A stretch of DNA of 64,000 nt from Streptomyces avicenniae (lineage in GTDB: Bacteria; Actinomycetota; Actinomycetes; Streptomycetales; Streptomycetaceae), in the NCBI RefSeq assembly GCF_000719135.1, contig NZ_JOEK01000009.1, positions 124,001-188,000 of the forward strand, given 5' to 3'. Below the pieces are notes generated by a model. The model was not told the origin of the DNA. It did no database searches and saw nothing but the letters and a program-made list of their open reading frames with translations. This document shows positions 33,942-42,709 of this stretch, in pieces; position 1 is the first letter of the stretch, and each line of letters starts with the position of its first letter. A program made the position numbers and the translations under genes.

Positions 33942-35068
33942 GCGGTCCCCCTGCTCTCCCCGTGTCCGGAGTGCCCGGAGTGCCCGGCCGGGCCGGACGG
34001 CGCGGCGCTCACGGCCCACCGCCCCTCGGACAGGTGCCGTACGGCCCGCGGGAAGTCGGCGAGGCGGGCGGCGAGGACGTCGAGGGTGGGCGTCAGCGCG
34101 TGGGCGGGGACGCCGCGGGCGGTGAGGACGTCGGCGGTCCAGCGGAGGAAGTCCACGAGCAGCCTGGGGTCGTCGGCGTACAGCGAGGCGGCGAGGAAGT
34201 CCACGATCTGGGCGATGTCCTCGGCGGTGTGGCGCCGTTGCCGCGCGCTGTAGTCGCGGAACGCGGGAAAGGTGCCTTCGAGACCGGCGAGGGTGGCCCG
34301 TACGAGCTGCGGCGCGGACCGGGCGACGAGGGTGTACTCCTGGTCCGCGAGGTGCGGCGGCGCGGCGGGGTGGGGGCGTCGGGCTGCGGTGGGCTCGTGC
34401 TCGGCGAGCAGGACGGCGGCGGCACGGGCGTCCGGGGCCCACATGTCCGCGCCGAGCAGCCGGGCGTAGCGTCCGTCGGGCCCGAAGGCGGCGCCGCCCG
34501 CGAGCACGGGGACGCCGACGGCCTGGCAGGCGGCGATCGCCGCGTGGGCGGTGGGCAGCCGGGTGGCGAGCGAGCCGGAGAGGGCGACGGCGCGCGGCCC
34601 GGTGAGGTTGACGTGCTCGACCAGGCGCGGGGTGGGCACCTGGGCGCCGAGGAAGTCCGCCTCCCAGCCGCGCAGGCGCAGGACTTCGGTCAGCAGCCGC
34701 GCGGGCAGCGCGTGCCACTCGCCGTCCACGCAGGCGACGGTGACGCGCCGGGGCCGCGCGCCGGGGCGCGGCGCGGCGGGCGTGGGGGCGGCGTGCCGGA
34801 CGAGCGCGCCGATGACGCGTTCGTTGACGGCGGACGCGGCGTGCTCCTGGGCGACGGTGATCCGCGCGGCGGCCCACTCCTCCCCCACCGTGCGCTGGAC
34901 GGGGGCGATGAGGTCGAGGAGGACGTCCTCGGGGTCGGCGCCGTCGGCGAGGGCGTCCTGTACGACGGCGGTCGCCGCAGGTTCGTCCCCGGCGAGGGCC
35001 GCCGCGTACAGCCGGGCCTGCCGGGCCTGCCGGGCGGGGACGTGCGGGGTGGGGGGCGTGCCTGTCAT
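33938..35068 (-). CDS. CarH-like cobalamin-binding sensor with extra C-terminal helical domain
   Basis: A 376-residue protein without a DNA-binding domain. Residues 15-95 form the methionine-synthase-like helical cap, with W65 followed nine residues later by E75-H76, the Wx9EH signature of CarH/LitR light sensors. Residues 106-222 form the Rossmann B12 domain with GEWH (E117-x-H119, lower axial His) and GSLATRLPT. Residues 244-340 are all-helical, the position of the bilin-binding domain in photocobilins. It is coupled by 4-bp overlaps to the SpoIIE phosphatase before it and the STAS gene after it, so it probably gates their activity. Confidence 0.87.
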   Translation of the reverse strand: MTGTPPTPHVPARQARQARLYAAALAGDEPAATAVVQDALADGADPEDVLLDLIAPVQRTVGEEWAAARITVAQEHAASAVNERVIGALVRHAAPTPAAPRPGARPRRVTVACVDGEWHALPARLLTEVLRLRGWEADFLGAQVPTPRLVEHVNLTGPRAVALSGSLATRLPTAHAAIAACQAVGVPVLAGGAAFGPDGRYARLLGADMWAPDARAAAVLLAEHEPTAARRPHPAAPPHLADQEYTLVARSAPQLVRATLAGLEGTFPAFRDYSARQRRHTAEDIAQIVDFLAASLYADDPRLLVDFLRWTADVLTARGVPAHALTPTLDVLAARLADFPRAVRHLSEGRWAVSAAPSGPAGHSGHSGHGESRGTA

Positions 35069-36738
35069 GCCGTGTACCTGCCGGGGGTGTGGCCGTCCAC
35101 CGCGCTCAGGTGCGCGTGGCGCGGCGCCGTGATGGCGACGACGGCCATGTCGTCGTGCCCCCGGTCGCCGATCCACTGGGAGGCGAGCATCTGGACGCGC
35201 TCGACGACGGCCTCGGCTGGCATCCCCGCGCACTGGCCGAGGGCTTCGCGCAGGCGGGCGTCGCCGAAGAGTTCGTCCCCGAGCGGGCCGCCCCGCGCCT
35301 CGGTGATGCCGTCCGTGAACAGCAGCGCGGTCTCGCCCGGGGCGAGGTGGGTGACGGCGGTGGTGGAGCGCACCTCGGGCAGGACGCCGATGAGGGAGCC
35401 CTGCGTCTCGGCCTCGGTGACCGTGCCGTCCGCCCGGACGAGCAGCGGCGGCGGGTGCCCGGCGCTGGTCAGGCGCAGCCGGACGCGGCCCGCCTCGCGC
35501 CGGACGGAGGCGAGGACGAGGGTGACGAACCGGGTGTGCCGCGAGTCGAGCAGCGCCTCGTTGAGGAGGCCCAGGATCTGCTGGTGGCCGACGGAGAGCG
35601 GCGCGAGGGTCTGGAGGGCGTTCCTGACCTTGCCGGTGAGGACGGCGGCCTCAAGTCCCTTCCCGCAGACGTCGCCGAGGACGACGAGCGATTCGCGCTC
35701 GGCGTTCGGCGCGCGGTAGACGTCGTAGAAGTCGCCGCCGACGCGTTCCCCGGCGCGCGCGGCGCGGTAGCCCCCGGCCAGTTCGACGCCGTGCGTCTGC
35801 CGGAGGCGGGGCGGCAGCAGCTCCTCCATGAGGGTGGCGGTCGTCCCGGCCTGCTCGGCGTACAGGCGGGCGGCGGAGATCGCGACGCCCGCGCGCGCGG
35901 CGAACAGGCGGGCCGTCTCCTCCTCGCCCTCGGTGAACACGCCGCGTCCCGCGCGCCGCAGGAGCACGAGCGCCCCGGCCGGGACGCCGTGCCCCGGCAG
36001 CGGGGTGATGACGAGGGACGCGGCCTCGCCGTCGAATCCTGGCGGTAGGAGCCAGGCCGGGGCGGACGCGGGGTCGATCCAGCGGGAGGGGACGGGCGGG
36101 AAGCCGCTCAGCGCCTCGCCGAGCCCCGGCACCTGGTCGGGGTCGGCGCGGACGAGGCCGTGGGTGACGTCGCCGCCCGGATCGCAGTAGGTGACGGGCA
36201 GGCGGCGGCCCGTCGGCGGGGCCACGACGACGGCGGCGTCGGCGAGGTGGCGTGCGGCGAGCTGCGCGGTGACCTCGGAGCAGCGTTCGAGGTTGAGGGA
36301 GGCGAGCAGGGCCTCGGACGCCTCGGTCATGAAGGCGGTGCGGCGGCGTTCGCGGCGCAGGGCCTCCTCGGCGTGGCGGCGGTCGGTGTCGTCCACGAGC
36401 CACCAGACGATGTCGCCGTCGGCCCCTGGCGTGGGGTGGGCCGTGAGGTGGCGGTCGGCGACGGGGCCGTGCGTGGCGACGCGGGGGCCGACGCGGGTGT
36501 GGGCGGTGACGAGCCAGCCGGGGGCCGCGCGGTGGAGGGGTGTGCCTGGCGTGGCGTCAGGAAGGAGCCTGCGGGCGGCCTCGTTGGCGCGGCGGACGGT
36601 GCCCGAGCCGTCCACGACGAGCGCGGGACAGGGGGCTGCCTCCCAGGCGGCGGCCTCGCCCGGGGCGACGACGGTACCGACCGTGCTGCCGGTGTCGGCC
36701 GCATGGGACGGTCTGTCGGTACGGATGTCGGACGTGTC
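35065..36738 (-). CDS. PAS-GAF-SpoIIE (PP2C) serine phosphatase
   Basis: A 557-residue multidomain phosphatase (from GTG 36738). An N-terminal PAS domain (about 25-125; CPALVVDGSGTVRRANEAA), a GAF domain (about 135-290) and a SpoIIE/PP2C domain (about 310-545) with metal-binding aspartates in ERVGGDFYDVY, LGDVCGKGLEAA, TDGITEARG and HDDMAVVAI. It would dephosphorylate STAS antagonists to free the sigma factor. An ATG at 36834 has GGAGG only 3 nt away and gives a poorly coding extension, so the start is uncertain. The stop overlaps the B12-sensor ATG. Confidence 0.87.
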   Translation of the reverse strand, partial: DTSDIRTDRPSHAADTGSTVGTVVAPGEAAAWEAAPCPALVVDGSGTVRRANEAARRLLPDATPGTPLHRAAPGWLVTAHTRVGPRVATHGPVADRHLTAHPTPGADGDIVWWLVDDTDRRHAEEALRRERRRTAFMTEASEALLASLNLERCSEVTAQLAARHLADAAVVVAPPTGRRLPVTYCDPGGDVTHGLVRADPDQVPGLGEALSGFPPVPSRWIDPASAPAWLLPPGFDGEAASLVITPLPGHGVPAGALVLLRRAGRGVFTEGEEETARLFAARAGVAISAARLYAEQAGTTATLMEELLPPRLRQTHGVELAGGYRAARAGERVGGDFYDVYRAPNAERESLVVLGDVCGKGLEAAVLTGKVRNALQTLAPLSVGHQQILGLLNEALLDSRHTRFVTLVLASVRREAGRVRLRLTSAGHPPPLLVRADGTVTEAETQGSLIGVLPEVRSTTAVTHLAPGETALLFTDGITEARGGPLGDELFGDARLREALGQCAGMPAEAVVERVQMLASQWIGDRGHDDMAVVAITAPRHAHLSAVDGHTPGRYTA

Positions 36739-36961
36739 CACTCTCGGGGTACCACCGTGGGCGGGACCCCACCACCTCTCTTGCCTACCCTGGCGCGCGG
36801 CGCGGCGCGTCTTCCGGAATCCACCATCCCGCATCGGCCTCCGGCATGCAATGCACCCCTGGCGGCGAGGGTGGGGTGGCCGTGAACGGATCGTGAAGGT
36901 GACGCGGAGACGGTGTCGTTGACGGCTCGGCGCTCAGCCCTCGGTGCGCAGTGCCCGGCGC

Positions 36962-37399
36962 TCAGCCGAGCGGGACGACGACCCGGATGGTCTTCCCGCC
37001 GCCCGGCAGCGGGACGACGGCGACGTCGCGGCCGAGGCGGTGGATGAGCGGCCAGCCGTAGCCACCCACGGCGAAGCGCCCGTCCGTGCCGGTCCTCGGG
37101 GTGGTGTGGGGGACCGCGTCGCTCCGGTCGCCGACGGAGAGGTGCAGGCCGTCGTCGGTGACCTCGGCGGAGAAGTGCGTGACCCCGCCGCCGTGGCGTA
37201 TGGCGTTGGTGACCAGCTCCGACGTGACAAGGAGGACGTCGGCGAGCGTCAGGTCGTCGCGGGGATCGACGCCGGGGGCGGGGAGGAGTCCGCGCAGCAG
37301 GTGCTGGACATGGTGGCGCGCCGCCGCCGCGCTCGTGGGCACCGCTCGTCCGAGGTGCTCGCCCACCACTTCTTCCGTCGTCACGCCCCTGCGCTCCAT
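36962..37399 (-). CDS. HATPase anti-sigma factor kinase (RsbW/SpoIIAB-like)
   Basis: A 145-residue protein with a histidine-kinase-like ATPase fold: N-box TSELVTNAIRHGGG (N65), HLSVGDRSDAVPH and glycine loop GGYGWPLIHRLG. The length and lack of a receiver or dimerisation domain match serine-kinase anti-sigma factors, which bind sigma and phosphorylate STAS partners. GGGGGAAG lies just before ATG 37399. It is the first gene of the minus-strand partner-switching set; the 220-bp gap before the SpoIIE gene may contain a second promoter. Confidence 0.87.
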   Translation of the reverse strand: MERRGVTTEEVVGEHLGRAVPTSAAAARHHVQHLLRGLLPAPGVDPRDDLTLADVLLVTSELVTNAIRHGGGVTHFSAEVTDDGLHLSVGDRSDAVPHTTPRTGTDGRFAVGGYGWPLIHRLGRDVAVVPLPGGGKTIRVVVPLG

Positions 37400-37797
37400 G
37401 GTTCTTCCCCCTGCCGTCCACATCCGCGTGCCCGACTGTGGCCGTCGCACACGGCCCGAGGACACCCTGTCCGAAAAACTGGACGTCGCGCCCTTCGGGA
37501 CCGGGAGCGGCCGTCGGAAGGACCGGGGCCCGGGCCGCCACCCTCCGGGCCGCTCCGGCGGTTGCCGGGGGATCGGCGGGGCGTGTGCCCGACAGGGGAA
37601 CCACTGTACGCCCGGCGGGCGCGAACCCGGCAGCCGCGCGCGCTCCCGCCCGGCCGCCCGGTGACGGGCGTGACGGGCGTGACGGGCCACGGGGACGCGG
37701 GCGCGGGGACGTCCGCGCAAACCCGTTGTCAGTGGCATCTGTTAAGACTCTTTGCGAGGAACCCGGCCGTGAGGGCCGGGCGCAGGGAGGGGCGCGG
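37400..37797. other. Divergent intergenic region, 398 bp
   Basis: This region separates the anti-sigma gene from the SMI1/KNR4 gene and must hold both promoters. The patch near 37725-37760 (TTGTCAGTGGCATCTGTTAA) is the least GC-rich and may be the plus-strand promoter. No GGGTAC-type element and no RNA gene were found. Confidence 0.35.
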
Positions 37798-39417
37798 ATG
37801 TCGGCGGGGCAGGATCAGACGGTCGCGGAGTTGTTGGGCGCGGTGGCGCGGCAGATGGCCGAGGTGGCGTCCGAGGACTGGACGCGCGTGCGGTTGAGCG
37901 CCTCGGCCCATGAGCACGGGGTGGGCGGCCCGGGTCTGTGGATCGACCAGGCCGATGGCGGGGAGCGGTCGGGTGGCTTCCTGCTTCTGCCGGAACTGCG
38001 CCAAGTAAGTGAGCTGGACGATTCAGGGGCCGACCAGTTGGCCATCGAGGTGAGCGTCGATGTCCGGGGTGGATTCGAGGCGTTCACCAGCCGGGCGATC
38101 AGCAGGGACCTGGGCTCGGACACCGGCGGCCTGGTGTACGCCCTCAGGCCCGGTGTCCGCGTCCCGGACCCGGGCGACGACGAGGACGGGCCCCTGGACG
38201 CCACTCAGGCCGGTGATCCGCGCGAGGCGGTCGAAGTCCTGCGGCGCTACCTGGGGAAGCGGGCGGAGATCTCGGGACAGGGCACGGTGGACACCGGGTG
38301 GGACGAGGGGACGGCGGGTGCCCTTCCCGAGCCGCTGGACGCCGCCCGGATCGCGCGGTTGGAGGGCTCTGTGCCCGTTCCGCTCCCCGACGACCTGCGC
38401 GCGCTCTACGCGGTGGCGAACGGTGACGACGCGGAGGGGCTTCTGTGCGGGCACGACTGGTTCGGCCTGCATCACGTCGTCTCGCTGCACTCCGGGCCCC
38501 GCTGGTGGGCCGCCGGTGAGACCTGGCGCTATCACCGCCTCGACCGGGTACGCCTCGACGCCGGGCCGCTCGGGGCCGTGCGGCGTTCCGTCGATCGTCC
38601 GGGGTGGATACCGTTCACGACCGACACCGGCGGCAACTTCCTCGCCGTGGACATGGACCCGGCCGCGGGCGGGCGGCCCGGCCAGGTCATCCGGGTCGGC
38701 CGCGACTACGGCGAGGGCGCCGTGCACGTCGCCGAATCGGTGACCGCGCTGCTCAGGTCCCAGTTGGAGGCCCTGGAGCGGGGGAGCTACACGTACGACG
38801 CCGACAGCGGTCATCTGTGGACGGAGGCCGACCTGCCGGACCGGCACCCGGAGGCGCTCGGCCACTTCACCACCGACGCCGCCGCGGCGGCACTCGACGA
38901 GGTCCAGACGGTCCGCCTCCGGGACGAGCGGGACACGGATCTCGCGCCGCTGCGGGGCGCGCGGCGGCTGCGGCGGATGGCGCTGCACCAGGGAGTGCCC
39001 GTCGATCTGACGCCGCTGCGGGACATACCCGTCGAAGCGCTCGAACTCGGCCTGCACGCCGCCGACCTCGCCCCGCTGGCCGGGCATCCGACGCTGCGCA
39101 CCGTGAAGATACGGGACGCCCGGCCGGTGGAGTTGGCCCCGTTGCGCGAGTGCCCCAAGGTGTACGGCCTGGACCTGTCCGGCGCGTCGGTGCGCGACAT
39201 CGAGGTGGTCGCGGAGATGAAGGGCCTGCTCTACCTGTCCCTGCGGTACGAGCAGTGGGCGGAGCTGTGGCAGCGGGTGGACGGGCTGCCGGGCCTGGCC
39301 GCCGCGGGACTGGCCGAGGGGCTTCGGCCGTCGGGGGTGGCCGAGTGGGCAGGACACTTCCCGTCCAGTGGCCCGGGTGACGACCTGCGCCACTACAGCG
39401 GGCGGTGGGACGCCTGA
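37798..39417 (+). CDS. SMI1/KNR4 (SUKH) family protein with leucine-rich C-terminus
   Basis: A 539-residue protein with GGAGGGG before its ATG. A SUKH-type domain lies at about residues 175-325 (IARLEGSVPVPLPDDLRALY, the ANGDDAEGL segment, GNFLAVDMDPAAGG and VIRVGRDYGEGAVHVAES). The N-terminal 170 residues are unassigned. The C-terminus (about 370-500) has repeated L-x-PL-R units (DLAPLRGARRLRRM, DLTPLRDIPVEAL, DLAPLAGHPTLRTV, ELAPLRECPKVYGL) like a short leucine-rich repeat. SUKH proteins often neutralise secreted toxins, but no toxin gene is adjacent. Confidence 0.77.
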   Translation: MSAGQDQTVAELLGAVARQMAEVASEDWTRVRLSASAHEHGVGGPGLWIDQADGGERSGGFLLLPELRQVSELDDSGADQLAIEVSVDVRGGFEAFTSRAISRDLGSDTGGLVYALRPGVRVPDPGDDEDGPLDATQAGDPREAVEVLRRYLGKRAEISGQGTVDTGWDEGTAGALPEPLDAARIARLEGSVPVPLPDDLRALYAVANGDDAEGLLCGHDWFGLHHVVSLHSGPRWWAAGETWRYHRLDRVRLDAGPLGAVRRSVDRPGWIPFTTDTGGNFLAVDMDPAAGGRPGQVIRVGRDYGEGAVHVAESVTALLRSQLEALERGSYTYDADSGHLWTEADLPDRHPEALGHFTTDAAAAALDEVQTVRLRDERDTDLAPLRGARRLRRMALHQGVPVDLTPLRDIPVEALELGLHAADLAPLAGHPTLRTVKIRDARPVELAPLRECPKVYGLDLSGASVRDIEVVAEMKGLLYLSLRYEQWAELWQRVDGLPGLAAAGLAEGLRPSGVAEWAGHFPSSGPGDDLRHYSGRWDA

Positions 39418-39732
39418 CACACCTGACGTGACGGGAGGCGTCGGGCGGCGATCCGGGGGCATCCGTTCCTGTACGAGTGCGCCGAGGTCGGTCGCTCGGG
39501 ACGGGAGCGGCCCTCCGTACGCCGCCCGGCGTCCCTGGGTGGCCGGACGGCGGGCGGGGCGCGGACGTCATGTCGCCACGTCGTCAGGTCGTCGGCGTGA
39601 CGCCGCCGGGAGTTCGCGCGCCGGTGGCTTCAGGGCCGGGCCCGCGCGCCCCTAAGCTGAGCGCGCACGACCGGTGGCGCACCGTGACGCGCGCCACCGC
39701 ACCCCCACCCCGTGCCATCAGGAGGAATCGCC
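39418..39732. other. Intergenic region, 315 bp
   Basis: This is the leader of the PhoX-like gene. I see no PHO-box-like direct repeats of the Streptomyces PhoP type, no hairpin of note after the SMI1 stop and no small gene. The ribosome site AGGAGG at 39721-39726 ends it. Confidence 0.35.
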
Positions 39733-40884
39733 ATGCAACGCCGCTCCCTCTTGCGCGGTGCCGTCGCGGGCACCGGCACCGTGGTCCTCGGCTTCACCAT
39801 GACCCGCGCCTCGTTCGCCTACCCGGCGCAGCCGGGCACCGGGCCGTACGGAGCCCTGGGCCCCGCGGACGTCAACGGCCTGCACCTGCCCAGCGGCTTC
39901 ACGAGCCGGATCGTCGCCCGCTCCGCCCGCGAGGTCGCCGGGACAGGACACACGTGGCACGGCGCCCCGGACGGCGGCGCCTGCTTCGCCGACGGCTCCG
40001 GCTGGATCTACGTCTCCAACGCCGAGCTGGGCTCGGGCGCGGGCGGCGTGAGCGCCCTGCGCTTCGCCGCCGACGGCACGGTCACCGACGCGTACGGCAT
40101 CCTGTCCGGCACGTCCACCAACTGCGCGGGCGGCGCGACGCCCTGGGACACCTGGCTGTCGTGCGAGGAGACGACGCGCGGCGCCGTGTACGAGACGGAC
40201 CCCTACGGCGAGGCGGACGCCGTGCGCCGTGACGCCATGGGCCGCTTCAAGCACGAGGCCGCCGCCTGCGACCCCGACCTGCGCGTCGTGTACCTGACGG
40301 AGGACGAACCGGACGGCGCGTTCTACCGGTTCGTGCCCGAGACCTGGGGCGACCTGTCGTCCGGCACGCTCCAGGTCCTGACGGGCAGCGGCGCCACGTC
40401 GGCCTGGCGCACGGTCCCCGACCCGTCGGCCGCGAGCCGCCAGACGCGGCGCCAGGTGAGCGGCACGCGCGTGTTCAACGGCGGCGAGGGCTGCTACTAC
40501 CGCGGCGGGCTCTGCTACTTCACCACCAAGGGCGACAACCGGGTCTGGGCCCTCGACACACGGACGACGACCCTCGCCGTCGTCTACGACGACAGCCTCG
40601 TCACCTCCCCGCCGCTCACCGGCGTGGACAACATCACGGGCACCGGCAGCGGCGACCTGTTCGTCGCCGAGGACGGCGGCACGATGGAGATCTGCGTCAT
40701 CACGCCGGACGACGTCGTGGCGCCGTTCCTGCGGATCAGCGGACACGGCGGCTCGGAGATCACCGGCCCGGCCTTCAGCCCGGCGGGCGACCGGCTGTAC
40801 TTCTCCTCCCAGCGCGGCGCGCGCGGCAGCAACGACGACGGCGTCACGTACGAGGTGACCGGCCCGTTCCGCACAGCCGCCTGA
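39733..40884 (+). CDS. Tat-exported PhoX/DUF839 family phosphatase-like protein
   Basis: A 383-residue exported protein. The twin-arginine signal is MQRRSLLRGAVAGTGTVVLGF with a cleavable hydrophobic core. The mature part is a PhoX-type beta-propeller: CADGSG-like blades, SCEETTRGAVYE (a Ca-binding glutamate in PhoX), HEAAACDPDLRVVYLTEDEPDGAFYRFVP and DLFVAEDGGTMEI. PhoX enzymes are Ca/Fe-dependent phosphomonoesterases, but this short DUF839 form lacks some N-terminal loops, so phosphatase activity is probable rather than certain. AGGAGG sits 6 nt before the ATG. Confidence 0.87.
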   Translation: MQRRSLLRGAVAGTGTVVLGFTMTRASFAYPAQPGTGPYGALGPADVNGLHLPSGFTSRIVARSAREVAGTGHTWHGAPDGGACFADGSGWIYVSNAELGSGAGGVSALRFAADGTVTDAYGILSGTSTNCAGGATPWDTWLSCEETTRGAVYETDPYGEADAVRRDAMGRFKHEAAACDPDLRVVYLTEDEPDGAFYRFVPETWGDLSSGTLQVLTGSGATSAWRTVPDPSAASRQTRRQVSGTRVFNGGEGCYYRGGLCYFTTKGDNRVWALDTRTTTLAVVYDDSLVTSPPLTGVDNITGTGSGDLFVAEDGGTMEICVITPDDVVAPFLRISGHGGSEITGPAFSPAGDRLYFSSQRGARGSNDDGVTYEVTGPFRTAA

Positions 40885-40962
40885 CGGGGCGCGCCCCGGC
40901 GCGCGCCCCCGCGCGCGGCCGGAGCGCCGTTCCACCGGCGTACGCCGCCCCGTCGTGCGATC

Positions 40963-40981
40963 ATTCTGCAACTGGCAGAAT
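40963..40981. promoter_or_regulatory. Perfect inverted repeat, likely autoregulatory operator
   Basis: ATTCTGC-AACTG-GCAGAAT has perfect 7-bp arms around 5 bp and is AT-rich against its surroundings. It lies 33 bp upstream of the XRE/DUF5753 start, where a promoter would be, so the regulator probably binds its own promoter here. Confidence 0.6.
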
Positions 40982-41014
40982 GTCGCTCGCACTTCAGGCG
41001 GGAAGGGAGCTCGG

Positions 41015-41875
41015 ATGCCGGTGGAACACTCGGGCTCGGCCGCACTGCGGCAGCTGGGCTCACGGCTGCGCACCATGCGTGACACGGCGGGGCGGTCCGT
41101 CCGCGAGACGGCGGCGGCCCTCGGCGTCCCCCCGGACCGCGTACGCGGCCTGGAGGCAGGACGGATCGACCTCGAACCGGCCTGGGTACGCCCCCTCCTG
41201 ACGCTCTACGGCCGCCAGGCCGAGACCGACTCGGTGCTCGCCGAGGCGGCCGGGACCCGTCGCGCGGCGTGGTGGGAGGCGTACCGCGACATTGTGCCGC
41301 AGTGGCTCGCCGACCAGCTCAGGGGCGAGGAACAGGCGGAGGTCATCCGGCTGTACGCGCCCCTGTTCCTGCCCGACCTGCTCCAGATCCCGGCGTACGG
41401 CGCGGCGCTGCTGCGCGGGCGTACGCCGGACGCGGACGAGGCCGAGGTCGCGCGCTCCCTCGACGTGCTCGCGCGGCGCCAGGCCGTCCTGGACCGGTCC
41501 GCGCCGCGCCCGCCCGTGCTGTGGGCGCTGATCGAGGAGTCCGCGCTGCGCCGCCGGGTCGGCGGCCCCGAGGTGATGTACCGGCAGCTCGCGCACCTGC
41601 GGGCCCTGGCGGCGCGCCCCGGCGTCACCATCCGCGTCACCCCGCTCCACACGACGCACATCGCGCTGATGAGCGGCCCCGTCCAGTACCTGCGCTTCCG
41701 GGCGCCTGAGCTGGCGGACCGGCTGCTGCTCCAGACAGGCGACGGCGCGACCGTCACCGAACAGGCCGACGTCGTACGGCACTACCTGATGGCGCTCGAC
41801 TCGGCGGCCTCGGTCGCGGACAGCGTGCCCATCGGCGAATGGTCCACCGACTGGGAGGAGAGCAAGGGTGCTTGA
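41015..41875 (+). CDS. XRE regulator with DUF5753 (Scr1/WhiJ-type)
   Basis: A 286-residue regulator typical of Streptomyces. The helix-turn-helix is at about residues 10-65 (LRQLGSRLRTMRDTAGRSVRETAAALGV) and the DUF5753 sensor domain at about 95-275 (EQAEVIRLYAPLFLPDLLQIPAYGAALL...VTIRVTPLHTTHIALMSGP). Such proteins form WhiJ-like loci with small acidic partners and influence development. GGGAG lies 5 nt before ATG 41015; the 20 codons upstream cross the operator. Its stop overlaps the methyltransferase start by 8 nt. I find no DUF397 partner next to it. Confidence 0.9.
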   Translation: MPVEHSGSAALRQLGSRLRTMRDTAGRSVRETAAALGVPPDRVRGLEAGRIDLEPAWVRPLLTLYGRQAETDSVLAEAAGTRRAAWWEAYRDIVPQWLADQLRGEEQAEVIRLYAPLFLPDLLQIPAYGAALLRGRTPDADEAEVARSLDVLARRQAVLDRSAPRPPVLWALIEESALRRRVGGPEVMYRQLAHLRALAARPGVTIRVTPLHTTHIALMSGPVQYLRFRAPELADRLLLQTGDGATVTEQADVVRHYLMALDSAASVADSVPIGEWSTDWEESKGA

Positions 41876-42695
41876 GGAGCAGATCGACCCGGGCAGGCCG
41901 GACCCGGCGCGGGTGTACGACTGGTTCCTTGGCGGCAAGACCTTCTACCCGGCGGACGAGGCCGCCGGGCTCGGCGTGCAGCGCATGTGGCCGGGGGTTC
42001 GCGTCGCCGCCCGCGCCAACCGCGACTTCCTGAACCGCGCCGTCCACTGGCTGGCCGCCGAGGCGGGCGTCCGGCAGTTCCTCGACATCGGGACGGGCAT
42101 ACCGACCGAGCCGAACATCCACCAGGTCGTCCAGGCGGCGGCGCCCGACACGCGCGTCGTCTACACCGACAACCGGCTGATCGTCCTGCGGTACGCCGAG
42201 GCGCTCATGGACGGCACGCCCGAGGGCAGCACCACCTACCTGCACGCCGACTTCTGCGACCCGCCGAGCATCCTCGCCAGCCCCAGGCTGAAGGAGGTCC
42301 TCGACCTGTCGCGGCCCGTCGCGCTGTGCCTGAACGCGCTGCTGCACTACATCGCGGACGACGAGGCGGGTGGCGTGCACGCGCTGTCCCTCGTCCGCAC
42401 GTACGTGGACGCGCTGGCGCCCGGCAGCTACCTGCTGATCACGCACGTCACGCCCGACTTCGACCCGCCCACCTGGGCGCGCGTCACGGCGGGCGACCGC
42501 GCCGCCACCGGGCAGACGGGGCAGGTGCGGACCCGGGCGGAGATCGAACGGTTCTTCGCGGGCCTGGAGATGGTCGAGCCGGGCCTCGTCCCGCCGCAGG
42601 ACTGGCGGCCGGACGGCCCCGCCCCCGAGGAGGCGACACCGGAGACCGTCTCGATCTGGGCCGGCGTCGCCCGCGTCCCGCACGCGGCGTCGTAG
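41868..42695 (+). CDS. SAM-dependent methyltransferase, DUF574 family
   Basis: A 275-residue protein of the actinobacterial DUF574/Methyltransf_19 family: N-terminal IDPGRPDPARVYDWFLGGK, motif I FLDIGTGIPTEPNIHQV (71-87), and late QVRTRAEIERFFAGLEMVEPGL. Starts at GTG within the end of the upstream regulator with AAGGG-type purines ahead, so the two are coupled. The family is strongly linked to XRE/DUF5753 regulators in Streptomyces, but its methyl acceptor is not established. Confidence 0.9.
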   Translation: MLEEQIDPGRPDPARVYDWFLGGKTFYPADEAAGLGVQRMWPGVRVAARANRDFLNRAVHWLAAEAGVRQFLDIGTGIPTEPNIHQVVQAAAPDTRVVYTDNRLIVLRYAEALMDGTPEGSTTYLHADFCDPPSILASPRLKEVLDLSRPVALCLNALLHYIADDEAGGVHALSLVRTYVDALAPGSYLLITHVTPDFDPPTWARVTAGDRAATGQTGQVRTRAEIERFFAGLEMVEPGLVPPQDWRPDGPAPEEATPETVSIWAGVARVPHAAS

Positions 42696-42709
42696 CGTGC
42701 CCGGTATGA

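Noticed and set aside
36785..36790. GGGTAG on the minus strand as a SigB-type -10 for the SpoIIE gene
   Set aside because: No GNNT -35 occurs 14-16 bp upstream, and the last base differs from consensus.
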